Shown one piece after another: positions 45,746-57,583 of a stretch of 64,000 nucleotides of DNA. The notes beneath the pieces were generated by a model. The model ran no database searches. It was given only the letters and a program-made list of their open reading frames with translations, and was not told the origin of the DNA. Position 1 is the stretch's first letter. The number at the start of each line of letters is the position of its first letter. Both the position numbers and the translations under genes were made by a program. The stretch comes from Coprinellus micaceus (taxonomy: Eukaryota > Basidiomycota > Agaricomycetes > Agaricales > Psathyrellaceae), in the NCBI GenBank assembly GCA_951394405.1, contig OX596339.1, positions 2,852,001 through 2,916,000 on the forward strand. The letters are read 5' to 3'.

Positions 45746-46805
45746 TAGTTTTCTATATTACGATCCCGAGCCTGTCCTCTGACCACGACGCTCCTGCCCT
45801 GTACCGGGAGTTCAGACCGTCCCAGCCCGGGTATGCTGAAGTAAGCGCTTCACACTCCTCTCAACTGTGGGGTCAGAATAAGCAAGGGTATCTAGTAAAA
45901 TGCCTTGAGATCTAGAGGAGTTCACTGACTCTCGTCTCGTCCAACTACGGCGAGCCTTTCGATGGCTTCGTGCCTTCCTATCTCCTCGAAGTGGCCCACG
46001 ACTTCGATGCTCTTCTGCTTCGCTAGATCCAACCCTTTTGATGCTCCATCAAATTGGAATTGGGCGGCCAATGCGCTCTAACGTGATGTTAATGTTGACT
46101 AAGGTGGTTTCGAGGTACGCGACGGTATACTTCACTAATCTAGTTGTAATTTCGTTAGTCGCCGCCTACGAAGATTCGGGACACGTAGGACAACGACTCA
46201 CGATCGTCATAGCAAGCGGGATCGTCATGGGATGGGACAATAGGATCGGAATGGTGGCGCCCGGATACTGGGCGTCGCGAAGACGAGAGTTGAGATAGGA
46301 AGCCCTTCATTGTCGGGTTCACTGTGACTCGATAGATGCACCACTCTGTGGTTCGGGCAAGGGGATATTAAATATCATCCCTACCTCACGCTCCCCGGTG
46401 TTCAGATCCCTTCTCGGGGTAAGGCGATGCGGACATACTCGCTCACACTCCGTGTCGGAACTTTCCAAATAGCGTTTCGGCGCTTATCAAAGTTTGACGC
46501 CACAAGAAGTATTCTCGTAGCAGTTCGGGGAGTTGTTTGACACTTGACGGAAGTTCAAAGAAGCCTTGAGCAACGCAAAACCGAAGGGTGATAGACATAA
46601 AGAAGGTGCCCCCAATAGGATGTGCGCCATCAGATAGGGTGTGATGAGTGCGTGCTCTTCAAGTTCGATGGCATCTCGACTCTCGAGTGAAACTAGGTAG
46701 GGTCCAATTTTTAGTACTTCAGGGCAGTGTGGTCAAGTAGAAAGAATATAAAGTTAATGAACACCATATACAAATTTGGAGCTTGGGCTTAAGCCTAACT
46801 CATTG
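45683..46805. other. Intergenic region, no supported gene
   Basis: Beyond the repeat end near 45745, only short unsupported frames are present (for example 46038-46298 plus). No repeat or RNA was identified. Confidence 0.4.
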
Positions 46806-48030
46806 CTAGATGTTCCCGCGGAACTTGGGGGGAGCGGCCCATCCCGGAGTCCGGTGGTGTGGGCCGTCTGGAACATTGGTTTGGATTCGTGCAGGAACTT
46901 TATCTTGTAGGATAGTGGCGGAATCACCCCATCCGTTACGTTTTCGAAGTTCTTTGGCGTAAAACTGTCTGTAGTTTTTCGGGGCGTCCTCTTTGAACCA
47001 TGGGCGTGCATATGTTGCAGACACCCTGGTCATCTTGACATCGAGCTCGCAGAGGGACGGCGTACGCAGGAGGGTCAATATCTTGATTGCGGCCCATGTG
47101 CACCTTTTCAGGCGAAGACTTCGTAGTTTTGGGAGAGGGAGAGGGTTCTGAACAAGCTGATGATACCCCCCCCGCCTCTCAGTGTCGGGCTCTAGCTCCG
47201 AGTTTTTGAGGTCGAGGACTAGCCCCTTGAGGTTGATGTAGGGTCGCAGGTCATCGTTGAGGGGGACGACTATCCAATCGGATGTGGAGTCGAAGGATGT
47301 AAGGCCTTTAAGGAAGCTGGGGGGGAGGCTGAGCTTCTAGTTACTGACGTTCAGTACGTCAGGAGCGGTCCTACGGCGCGGTGAAGTGGGGGGCGGGGAG
47401 TAGCTGCTTGAAGGTAGGTGAGAGTATCCAGAAATCCGATCCAGAAAGCCATTGTCGGCTACCGAAGAAATTGAGGGAGAGGGAGAGGAGCTGGATTCCA
47501 CCCAATTGACTGGGGCCGACTCGGGGACATGCCTAATACAATATGGGGTTCCACACCACAAAGTGAGTGCCACACCCTCCGCCAATAGTTTGCCCACGCT
47601 TGGGTTCACAAACTAGCATGGGTGAGTATTGTTTGTCTTCCTGTTCTTGCACAATCTCGTGACCAACACGGTTAGGCCATGTCACGACTTTGGAAGTGAA
47701 GATAGTGCATGACTGGGGCCAAACCCCCTCAAGTGACAAGGTGACACCGCTCCAGGGTTTGCGTGCAAAAAGGGCTGCATTACGCCGGGCCTTGGAGACG
47801 AGGCACAAGCCGAACAATCTCTCCCACTCGCGGCTGTTCGAGTGCATTGCCACATTGGGGTGCTCATCGATGCATAAAGGACTTCGCAAACGACCTCCAT
47901 CGGTACGCAGCACGGGGCTCGAAGATGGAGGTCAGATTGCGTATGGGGCGAGGTTGGGGTGTATAGTGGGAGAGATGAGAATGTGTCGATCCTACCCGTC
48001 CGGCATGGGGGAAGGCAAGAGTTACTTTAC
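46806..48030 (-). pseudogene. Broken F-box / leucine-rich protein gene
   Basis: Segments in the order of an F-box protein are spread over different frames of the minus strand: VPMEVVCEVLYASM (F-box, near 47890), HPNVAMHSNSREWERLFGLC and ALFARKPWSGVTLSLEGVW (47630-47850), SVGKLLAEGVALTLWCGTPY (near 47590), then KLSLPPSFLKGLTSFDSTSD to PPKFRGNI (46806-47336). The parts match the plan of the intact gene at 40726 (compare GRLLAEGPAL). Frame shifts are needed near 47860 and 47610, and an in-frame TAG interrupts at 47337-47339, although that TAG could be an intron end (..AACTAG). Two shifts make a functional product unlikely. No upstream start was chosen. Confidence 0.6.
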
Positions 48031-48852
48031 GTCTTGAGGCGCCGGTAAAGCTGTAGATCAGTGTTTGGCTTTGATTGACTACCTCGACCTGGGCGATTCC
48101 GCCCATCGTCCCATGGCTATAGAGGTCACCCTTCCTTCTCGCAGAACTTGGATTCGCGGCATTCTAACGAAGAGGGGCTGGATAACCGGTTCAAGTCAGT
48201 CGTCAATGTAGCAAAAGGTGACGGACACACCAGTAGGGTAGAGGAGTTGTAGTCGGTAACGCCTCCGCCAATGTACATACCCCTGGTCGAGCGTTGACCA
48301 CTTTGCACGCGGGATCCAAGAACGACGGGGAAGGAGGAGCCTCGCTCAGACGGGGTGATAAAATTCACCGACATTGAATTGCAGCCTCTTGATATACCTC
48401 AGGATCTTTACCACCGCGAGTGTACTCATATGTCACTGTGCGGGTCCCGGTAGTACCTGCACAATCAGAGAGCCGTCCCAGTCAGTGAGTACCCATCTGG
48501 TGATACTAGGCCAGTCATGGCCATATGAATCCTGCTCACCAGTTCAGAAGTCGTCTCAGTTGCAAGTTACTTATCAGTTTTTGATAGCCAAATCCAGCTT
48601 TTTGCGCGAAAGACTCACTGCCATCCGAACTCCGGAGAGGCTAAAATCGTGGAAGGATCGAGGTTCGCCCAAATCGTAGGCCATCTTGATCTCCATCTCA
48701 ACGCTGGGAGCATGGGAGCGGTTAAACATGGTAACTGTATTGGATGTAAGTACCGCTCTACCACCACAGCTGGGGTGCAGTGAGCAATTGGGCTGGTATA
48801 GGAAAGGTTAGAGGAGCGGAGAGCAGCCGAAGAAAATCAAAACAATCATAAA
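48031..48852. other. Intergenic region with one coding-like fragment
   Basis: On the minus strand, an ATG near 48729 opens a natural-looking frame (MFNRSHAPSVEMEIKMAYDL) followed by a GTGAGT donor, and VLTDWDGSLIVQ appears further on. They may be exons of a small gene or a decayed one; the pieces could not be joined. Confidence 0.3.
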
Positions 48853-51711
48853 TCATCGACGCTGCTTCGGAGCCGGCGATCCCGGCGCTTCGTCACCAGC
48901 CTTCCTCTTGACTCCCAAACCAATCGTAACCTTCGCCCTATCCGACGGAACGGGAGTACCGCCTTGCGAGGCACTGGGCGAGTCGACAGCGGCTCCGATC
49001 CTCGAGAATCCAGCCCTGGGTGCGGGAGACCCTGACGCGCTGTTGAAGCCGGAGAGGTTCCCATTGGATAAGGATGAGGGGATAGGCGCGGGGACGGTCA
49101 TGAATCCGCCGTCGTTCATCTGCTGGGCACCCTTGGCTTCCTTTTTCTTCTTCTTTTCCGTCTTGCCCTTGGCCAGGGGCTGCGGGTCGAAAATGTCGGC
49201 GACTTGAGGAATGGCTCTGCAAGGGAAATAAATGAATATATGTGGAGGCAGGCAGGAGAATAGAACTGACCCTCTGTTTCCAACCGACAACACGAAATGG
49301 GCCTGACCCGTCTTCTCCTGCCTCGCCTGGAACGCCGCGTTCATACTGAGAGGAGTATCCCCGCTCGCCATCGCCAACTTCTTCCTCTCTTCCTCAATCC
49401 TTTTCAACTTCTTCTCCGTCTTCATCTTACCGGGCTCCTTGCCATGGAACTTGTGACTGAGGGCCTTCCACGCCTCCTTCACGGTCAGTTCGCGCCCATG
49501 CTCGTCGTGGTACACGATATTCACGTCGGGCTTGTACCCCGAGTTGAAGTCATCGGTAAGCTGTCGACGTTCTTGGACTTCCCGCATACGATTGTCGTAC
49601 TCGCGCTGCGCCGCATCCCTATTCCCGCCTCGAGCATTCTGACGTTCCAACTCGCGCTTCGCGATCTTAAACCGCTGTTCGGAGAGCCACAGGTCTTGTC
49701 GGCGTTGCAGCTTCTCACGCTCGCGCTGCTCAGACGAGGTCTCCTGCAACGCGCCTTGCTGTCGTAGAATACTGAGCGTCGCAGCCATACCCGAACTGAA
49801 GGTTTGTTCACTTGAAGTCCCCACGCCGCCATCCTGTCCTTCCTCCTTCTTCACCTCGACGCCCTCCACCCTGAAGCTAGTCTCGATGTCGTCGAGCATG
49901 GCCATGGCAATGTCATCGTCGTTTTCTTTCTTGACCTGCACCTCACCCGCCTCTAGCTCATCCAGACCGATATCGCCTGGAGCCATCGAAATATCGCGGG
50001 ATTGTGACCTGCCCTGAGCCTGGGATTCTCCTTGAGCTGAGGGGAGCTGAGCTTCTCTGGGTTCCCGTTTGACAATGGGATTGACACCAACAGATGCGAC
50101 GAACTCGGATGTCTCGTCGAAAACGAGCCCAGCACCGTCGGCGTCGTCCTCTTCCTGATTCATCTTCAACTCTTCTGCCTCTGCGGCTCGCTCTTCGGCG
50201 ACTACGAATGATAGGGTTGGTATCATATGGATTGTAGAAGGATAAAAGACGTACTCCTCTTCGCCATCTCCTCTGGCGACAGCTTCTTTGGTTTCAACAC
50301 CTTCGCTCGCCGTGACCGCGCGAGGGCAGCTTGTAAGTCGTCATCGTCGACGAAGTTAACGTTGAGATCCCTTTGAATGGGGACGATGGGTTTTGAGTCA
50401 ACTTCCATCGAATTCCCATTGGGTGCTTCATCGTCTAGTCCTGTAGGGGCTCTACGGGTTGCCCGCTTTCCCTTCTTCCTGGGTTTCTTGAAGCCGATGT
50501 CGCCCTCTTGCAAGTAGTCTGTCAACTCTAGGTTTTCTAAAGGTTGGAAGGGTTGTCAATGTAAAGAAGAGGAATGGCGAAGAAGTAAACGTACTGGCAT
50601 AGTCTATGGAGAGTAGCGACTTGTTCACAGCTGCTGCCTCTAGATGTGCATCTTCCTCCTGCTTCGCCTTCTTGGTGAGTGGTGCTGACGAGCCTAAACG
50701 GAACTCCTGTCAAAAGTAGGGACGCTCAGCCGGACGTATGCTAGACCTCATGAGGTACTCACCGAGGATTTCGAACCCTCGATTTCTTCGTCGTATTTAG
50801 CGAGGATCGACCGCTTCATGAGCCCCTGGGCGCCTTCCTTGAACTCGTCGTCGTCGTAGCCGGTGTAATCCCGTTTCTTGATTCGAAGCTCTTGGTTCTT
50901 TTGCCGTCGCTCCTCCTCAGCAAGTTCGACATTCTGTAGCTCATCCTCTGTGAACCGATCGTTAGATTCACATCCCAGATGATCCTTGGTTGTAGACAAG
51001 TACCTTCGTTATCGAGGATGCGGCTATCTTTCAAGGTAAGTATCCGAGCTTCGCCGTCTTCTAGGGCATCGAAGTCATGGCTGACCTTTAGCCCGGTGAG
51101 ATCGCCTGTGTCGGGCCAGTGAGTCAAAGGAAGGCGGCCAATACGGGCCCAGGCGACGTACGTTCCGAATACTCCTCCTGAATGGCTTTGTCCATGCTCT
51201 CAAACTCCTCCTGCCGCTTCCTCGCAAGTTCCTTCTCCTTCTTCTTGCTCCTCTTGATCCACTTCATGGTGTCGTCCACGCCTTCTTCTACATCTCCCAA
51301 AGTTGCACCTTTCAACTTAGCATTGAGTTCTTTGCGGTTTCGTACCCTATGTGAGAAATCTCAATGAGCATTTGCCGCTCTCTTTCCGGTGCGGCTAGCG
51401 TGGAGAGGGGATAGAGCTAGCCCAAAGAAAATGGAAGTGACTGTTGGGGAAAGCAGGGAAACACTCACTTGGCTATGCGGTCTGCAACCTCCCTGTTCAG
51501 AGTAAAAAGTAGACTCGTCAGTATCTCCCCACGTAGAAACCAGGTATACGCACTTTGCTGACTTGGCCTTGGCCTCATCCTCCCTCCTCTTTGCATAGTT
51601 CTTCTCCGCTGCATCGTCCTTGCTCTCCGGGTCCTTGTCCTCTGTGAGCGGCTTCAGGCCTAGAGAAATACGGATCTTGTTGGTCTCTTCGAGAGATATG
51701 CTTGATTCCAT
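48853..51711 (-). CDS. SART1/Snu66 tri-snRNP splicing factor
   Basis: This is the SART-1 family component of the U4/U6.U5 tri-snRNP, needed for spliceosome activation in the nucleus. It starts at ATG 51711 (MESSISLEETNKIRISLGLK), the family's canonical N-terminal block with LGLKPL. Domain landmarks in order: LGDVEEGVDDTMKWIKRSK, LTGLKVSHDFDALEDGEARI, RDYTGYDDDEF, LTDYLQEGDIGFKKPRKKGK, and in the large last part DETSEFVASVGV, the RQQGALQE motif and the conserved VNIVYHDEHGRELTVKEAWK followed by LSHKFHGKEPGKMKTEKKLK. The tail ends in a basic KRKAGDEAPGSPAPKQRR. About eight short introns, frame intact. It shares a short promoter region with the complex I gene on the other strand. Confidence 0.93.
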
Positions 51712-51872
51712 CTTGGGGGGGGGGGGTCAAATGCTGGGCGCGGTGGTGAGAGAGTGGGTGCAAAAGCCGTGGTCGCTGCACTCAGTGATTCACCATCAAC
51801 ATTCCCAGGGTCCTCGGAGCGCCTCGTCTGTGCGCTGTTCGCGCTGACCACCAGCCTCCTCCCTCGACCACA
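51712..51872. promoter_or_regulatory. 161-bp bidirectional promoter SART1 / complex I subunit
   Basis: The two start codons face away from each other with only 161 bp between them, so 5' UTRs and promoters must overlap. A run of 12 G lies at 51715-51726, immediately before the SART1 start codon on its coding strand as a poly-C. Confidence 0.65.
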
Positions 51873-52226
51873 ATGGCGTCTCTCCTTGGAGGTTTCCGCG
51901 GAACCTACCGATACCTTGTAAGTCGATTCAGGGACGTTTTGGGTGGATAGAGAGAGACTGAAGTCGTCTCTCAGCAACGTCAAGCCCACGAGAACCCCGT
52001 TATTTTCTACTCGTGTATCATTGGTGGAATTGGGCCTTTCATCGCCTTTAGCGTTCCTCCTATTCGTGAACGATTTGGATACGTGCCGCCCCCACCTCTT
52101 CCTATGGGATATCCCGGTATGTGTTGGCTTCGTTGCATTGACCCTGGGGGAGTTTGAGAACTAACATGCTTTCGTTTAGTTCCCAACAGGCCACGCCGGG
52201 AAGTGACCGGTTATGACGACGAGTAG
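51873..52226 (+). CDS. NADH:ubiquinone oxidoreductase 9.5 kDa subunit
   Basis: A 77-residue accessory subunit of mitochondrial complex I (fungal 9.5 kDa type). Exons 51873-51917, 51975-52116 and 52180-52226 join in frame. The family pattern is clear: short N-terminus, PVIFYSCIIGGIGPFIAFSV as the single membrane helix, VPPIRERFGY, PPPPLPMGYPVP and the conserved end RREVTGYDDE. No cleavable presequence is expected for this subunit. Its role is in assembly or stability of the membrane arm. It is divergent from SART1. Confidence 0.9.
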
Positions 52227-52454
52227 ACGACATGCGGACGCGATGCATACCTCCAGGGGTTCTAGACTAGACAATGAAGACGGATTGGATTGCAAAGATT
52301 GACGTTCCATGAAACTCGAGGGACCCCCACCCCCACCCCCTGGAAGAAGCGTTTGAAAGCCCTACACAGTGTATACAAAGGCAACTACGAGAAGAAAAGA
52401 CTTGGTCCTTGTCCAGGAACCTCATATTGCTTGTTGCTCAAAGTGTATTGTCTC

Positions 52455-53040
52455 CTATTCAACGTCGTATCCCTTCATTGCATCCTCAGCAAACTCTCGA
52501 GCCGCCTCACCCGCCATGAATCTAGCAGCAGCGGCAGCCAGAGTCAGCACCACGGTCTTGATGCCGAAGAAGGATGGGAGTTGTGCGTACCTTTGGTGAG
52601 CCCTCGCCGCGTTCCCCCCAGTAGACGGCACTTCCTGGATGCTTTCCCCATCGCCCCTCCTTGAACACAACGAGTCATCTTCTGGAACTTGAAGCGCCCC
52701 CACACCGTCAGGGGCAGAGTCGAATTTATCATGTGCGGCTCCCAATTGGCTATGGGAGAAGAGATCCTCTGTCGAGGGCTTCCGCTCGCCCACCGCAAGT
52801 CCTATGTCCGGGTGAGCAAACCGTTCTGTCTGGTCCTCAGGACGCACCTTCTTTCAAACCGCTAGCTTCTTGAATGACCACAGTGCGCGATCCCGTTAGT
52901 GTGCCAGTGGTTGAGGATGTCTCCCTTTCCTGAAGACCAAATGCGCTGTTGATTGCATCTTCGACCGGGACAACGAGTTCAGAGTTGCAGCAGGACACCG
53001 TTAAGATGTCGTGTCTCATACCGCGTCGAGGCTCAGGCAT
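52455..53040 (-). CDS. Hypothetical protein (two or three exons)
   Basis: Not recognised. An ATG at 53040 opens MPEPRRGMRHDILTVSCCNS, and a 46-nt intron (GTGCGT..CATAG) joins SGLKEG to LAVGERKPSTEDLFSHSQLG. The frame then runs to a stop at 52455 after ARFMAGEAAREFAEDAMKGY. About 180 residues, with no membrane segment or known motif. A further intron near 52590 is possible. The start may lie further upstream, since the region to 53250 has short coding-like pieces. Confidence 0.45.
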
Positions 53041-53825
53041 GTCGACCTTCTACTTCTGACTTGCAAATAATCAAAGCTGCAGGAGACGAGATAACGAGGT
53101 CAAGTGCTGTCTTCAATCCGCGTCTTTGCATTCGACTTCCCCAGGTCGGCCGCTCTGGAGTCTGAACCAGGCTCGATCAAACACACAGGGAGCTTTCTAT
53201 TTCTAGCTGTGCTATTCAGTCGAACTCACCTGTGCTGCTGCTGATAATGGAGCATGTTTGAGGATACGTTGGTCGAGGCCGTGCCCGCCCATGCAATTGC
53301 GTCAGTACGATTTCGCCGACTTGAAACGCAAGCCGCCCTTGAATCAATCCAGGAACCCGTTGTAACACTCCGTTGCTTCTATCGCCCTTCCGAGATTGTT
53401 GTCGACCTGAAAGAGAGGAAGTACGCGCAAAACTCGTGCGTCTCCTCCCCTCGAGCTTTGTTTGTGATGGAGTTCACCAAGAACTCTCACAGATTCTTCC
53501 GTCCAACCGCGCCAGTGCTTTGCTGGGAGCTTGGGAGCAGCTGGGAGCGCAGGAGAAGCGGTGATGGGATGATGGCAGCCCTGCGCAACTGTTACACTGG
53601 CCGCCGACGACATATACTTTTGGGGCTTTTAACATTGACGGATCTCTGATGAGCTGATGGACTTGCCGAGGAGCCAACAAGACCACTGGCGACAGCCCAC
53701 CTTGCTTTTGAATTGCTTTCTGTCTTATTTTTGATACCCTCGGTCGTCCCACCCTCCACCGTCCCATGGTCGCTTAACTGACGCCCACACCCTCTTGACT
53801 GATATATCGCGCCCTAGCGCCCAAA
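53041..53825. other. Intergenic region
   Basis: A plus-strand frame at 53254-53649 (131 codons) and overlapping minus-strand frames give no recognisable domain. I cannot support a gene here. Confidence 0.4.
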
Positions 53826-55424
53826 ATGCGTCGAGCTACTGGCTCGTTCCGGTCATGGTGAGTGTTCAAAGTTCTGTCCAGCCAAATACCCTTTAGAACT
53901 TGGAGACACGGCCTGTCTAACTCCCTCCTTAACAGGCCCTTAGCGATCCTCCTTATCTCTTCGACCTCGCCGCTACTATGCTCAGCCCTCGAGTTTACGC
54001 TGGAGCCCTGGGGCACCGACAGGCCAGTACCCGGGACGGTGGTGTTCTTCAATGTCCAGCGCTCTAGTGGAGACCCGCAGCTCGTGGACGTGTTGCTGAT
54101 GGACAATACAAGAGGGAACTCGAGCGTGTTATTCACTAAACACGACTTGGCGCAGTACTCGTACGCTGGGTTCGAGCTGCCTGCTGGGATCCCTGCTGGG
54201 TGAGTCTTCAAAGTTCAACTTCGCATATTTCGGTTCGCCGGTGTTTAACCTTGGCATCCAATTGTAGGAGTGGGTATGTTGTCCGGATGAGCGACGCAAC
54301 AACGACGTGTGTTTTTCCCATTCAATATCGGCGATACCTCGTGCTCATGAGGTCTTTGCAGACCCTCACAACCGTTGAAGGATTCAGCGGCATTTCAGAT
54401 CTATCCCGCCGGAACGCAACCATCCGTAACCTCAACGTGAGTCCGACAGACAGTCATCGGCTTCATCTCATCTCGCTAACATTATCTCTACGCTAAATCC
54501 CAATGACTCTCTAGCACTTCCACAATGTCCGGAACCGTCCTCTCCCTAACCGCCGCACTCTCAACAAGCTCAGCCGACTCGACCTCATCCTCAACGGAGA
54601 AGTCGCCGCTGCCCGTCGGCGCGATCGCCGGCGGGGTTGTCGGTGGTGTTGCCCTCATCGCGCTCTTCATCCTCCTCCTCTGGTGTATCCGACGGCAAGA
54701 CCGACCTATTACAATAGATGAGGTGGAGCGAAAACGGCAGAAGAAACAGAAGAAGTTGAAGGAGAACGAGGTCATCTCCCCTTTTACCCTCACCGAGCCC
54801 CCACCCCACTCGCCCAACACCTACCCTCCATCATCGCCTGAGGTGTCAACATCCCCGTCAAGCCCGTCCAATGGCCAGCAACCCGGGCGCCAGCGGAGTA
54901 ATTCCAATCGGCTAGACGCCAGGGCGGAGAAGTTGCGTCTGGCTCAGAATATGCGCAACCGAGATATATTCAGCCCTGGAGGCATCGAGCGACTCCCCAC
55001 TGAGCTCACGGCGAACAGCACAATTGGCGACCCTTCCTCAGACGAAGCATACACATCTTCTTCAGCACTCATCACCACTGAGGGCTCGACATCCTCCCCA
55101 AGCAAATCATCACGGAAGAAGGGCAGCTCGAAGTCGAGATTGAAAACCCATAGAGCGAACATGTCGGACGCCGAGAAAGCGGAGGAATTGAGGAAGGAAC
55201 GCGAGAAGTTGGACAGGCAGATTGCCGACCTGGAGAGGAGGGCAAGTGTGGGTGGGTCGAGGAATACAGCGCGGCGGCGGCAGACGCCAGAGGATGATGA
55301 GATGCTGGCTCAGCTTACTGCGCTGAGAGAGCAGATGCAGGTGATTGACAGGGGGAGAACGAGTGTGCCGCAGGAACCACCCCCTGAGTATTATCCCGCC
55401 AGCATCGCAGGTTCGAGGCGGTGA
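53826..55424 (+). CDS. Kre9/Knh1-like single-pass plasma membrane protein
   Basis: Predicted secretory-pathway type I membrane protein. Start at ATG 53826; a split exon gives a signal peptide (LAILLISSTSPLLCSA). The extracellular part begins LEFTLEPWGTDRPVPGTVVF and holds a beta-sandwich resembling the N-terminal Kre9/Knh1-type domain (DVLLMDNTRGNSSVLF, GSGYVVRMSD, AAFQIYPAG). A Ser/Thr-rich stalk follows, then a transmembrane helix (AIAGGVVGGVALIALFILLL, CIRR). The cytoplasmic tail is long, with basic juxtamembrane residues, disordered Ser/Pro segments and a coiled coil near the end (EELRKEREKLDRQIADLERR); it stops at 55424. The layout resembles cell-surface sensors, but sensing is inferred, not shown. 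Several short introns near the 5' end; the exon around 54360-54440 was placed by frame continuity. Confidence 0.65.
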
Positions 55425-55888
55425 TCCACCTTCGTTTGCTCCTTTACTGTCCCTTCCTCGTGCATACCATTCGTTGCATTGCTTTGGATTCACTTAACTT
55501 ACAGGCACTTTTTATTCGTCCATCCACATCTCCGGGCGTTTCACCTTCCGCCTCTTCATATCAGGGTTCAACTGGGTTTGCAACACACATCATTTATTCG
55601 CATACCGCCATTCTCGACGGCCATACCTCCCCGCACACGCACGACGTAGATACCAACTTCCTCTTCACGCCTACTTGTATGTAGCATGCTGGTATCATGA
55701 TGATATGATAGATACAAAGATACAACGGACTTCTTCTGAAGATTTCCTGCCTAACCCCCGCCTTCATAAGTACTCAGGTGCTCTCCCCCAGACCGGGTGC
55801 CAAAGCAACAGCTGATGGCTATTATTGGCACAGTGTGGCCTGCGAAGCTGGAGCACGACACCACCGAAGGCTTGGTCTCTGGTACATA
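55425..55888. other. Convergent intergenic region
   Basis: These 464 bp between two converging genes hold 3' UTRs. Nothing else stands out. Confidence 0.5.
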
Positions 55889-57317
55889 TTACAGCTTCGC
55901 ACGAACGCTGGGCTCCTGCGACACTCGGACGACCCTGTGAACACGATCAGCGGGCGTCTCAAATAAACGATTGAACGAAACGCGTTGTGGTACGTACAAC
56001 TTTCCGGTATTCCCGCCAGAGAAGAGCATGGGAAGCGCCTTGGGCGCTTGCTCGATGCCGCCTTCCACGATGTGGAACTTGCGCTTGAGCGCACCGTTAC
56101 TGAGGCCCTTCCTGAGCGCGTCAAGCGCCTCGGGGTATCGGTCTTCGTAGTCCATGCTAGAGTCCATGTTTCAGCAGGGGAAAGTGCGGTGGGACAGTTG
56201 GGCTTACACAATGAATCCACGGAGAGTCGCGCGCTGGGAGATGAGGTTCATGTAGCCTTGCAGACCCTTGGCCTTGACAGCATCTACACCGGGCGTTAAT
56301 AAAGCGCCCCGCAATCGAGGAGTGGACGCACTGTACTGGGAGATAGCCCCACAAAGCACGATCCTCGCGTCCTTGTTCAACCTCGTCAACATGAAATCCA
56401 AGATGTCGCCGCCAACATTATCAAAGTACACATCGAGGTACCCCACATGCTTCTTCACGTCCGCGAAGAATGTCTTGCTCTTGTAGTCGAGCGCCTTCTC
56501 CACGCCGATCTCCTCCTCAAGCCACTTGCACTTGTCCGCTCCTCCGGCGATGGCGTAGACTTTGGCTCCAGCGGCTTTGCCCAGCTGGCAGACGATGGTA
56601 CCGACTGAACCTGCGGCACCAGAGACGACGAGTTTCTCGCCTGCTTTGAGTTGGCCGATGTCCTTCAAACCGAAGTAGGCGGTCAGGCCTGTTCATGCCA
56701 ACGCCTGTCAGTGCGGGTTTGTCGGAGCAGCCTCGCTAGAGCACACCTGAGCTGCCGAGGACGTTTAGGTAGTCCAATGGCTCGACCCCGGTAGGGAGTC
56801 TAAATGAAAGTAAGATTCCCGCGCAAAGCAATGAACTCCGGAACGTACTCGAGCTTGACGAGGTGCTTGTCCTTGACGACCGCGTACTCCTGCATACCTG
56901 GACATCGAGATTATAGCAAACGTCGCGGCCATAAAAGCTTTGAACGCACCCCATGCACCACTGACATAATCGCCAACCTTGAATGTGCTCCCAGGTCCAA
57001 CCTGGACGACGATACCGAGGCCTGCAGCCCGCATTACCTTCGCAAACGAACCATTCCTTACGTCAACTAAAACCTAACGCCGAGAGAGAATCGCCACTTA
57101 CCTCCCCAATCTTTACGGGCGGTAGGTAGCTACGAGCATCCCTGATGTACCCCCTCATCGCAGGGTCGAGCGAGAGGTACGTGCATTGCACAAGCGCCTG
57201 TCCCTGACCAGGCTTGAGCTCAGAGAACGCGCGCGATTCGGTCCTGAAAGTGTCGGGTTCGATGTCGGCGACAGGGCGCGAGTTGAGCACGATTTGCTTG
57301 TAGTTGGAGGGCGACAT
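55889..57317 (-). CDS. MDR-family NADP-dependent reductase (LTB4 dehydrogenase / alkenal reductase type)
   Basis: Zinc-independent medium-chain dehydrogenase/reductase that reduces activated carbon-carbon double bonds with NADPH, probably in the cytosol. Start at ATG 57317 (MSPSNYKQIVLNSRP); an upstream extension is not chosen because it lacks family sequence. Landmarks: CTYLSLDPAMRGYIRDARSY, GLGIVVQVGPGSTFKVGDYV, the cofactor loop VSGAAGSVGTIVCQLGKAAG, ALDYKSKTF, DVYFDNVGGDILD, VLCGAISQY and the C-terminal ALPMLFSGGNTGKLVVRV. The last exon is reached through a GTACGT intron and adds SQEPSVRAKL. Six or so short introns. The zinc-binding residues of classical alcohol dehydrogenases are absent, as expected. 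Physiological substrate unknown. Confidence 0.87.
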
Positions 57318-57583
57318 GGTGGTAGGTGCAGAAGAGCTGTGGTCAGGGTTACGGTATTCGAGTCCCCGGTTTTTTGAAGTGCGCCACGCGGAATGGATGT
57401 GGGGATAGGGGCGATCGGCACTTCCGGCAACGTGGGGACCGGTGCCAGCCAATGTTTGATTGCCGGATGATAACCGGTCCTCTTCCTCGTACCAACCCAA
57501 CTGTTGTTCCATTTCTACGGATCCACTTTACCAGCATACAATGAACCACAAACGTGTAATAGAATAGGGGGGTCCGTGAGTTA

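Noticed and set aside
47337..47339. In-frame TAG taken as sole proof of a pseudogene
   Set aside because: The TAG sits in a good acceptor context (AACTAG), so it could be an intron end. The pseudogene call rests on the two frame shifts instead.
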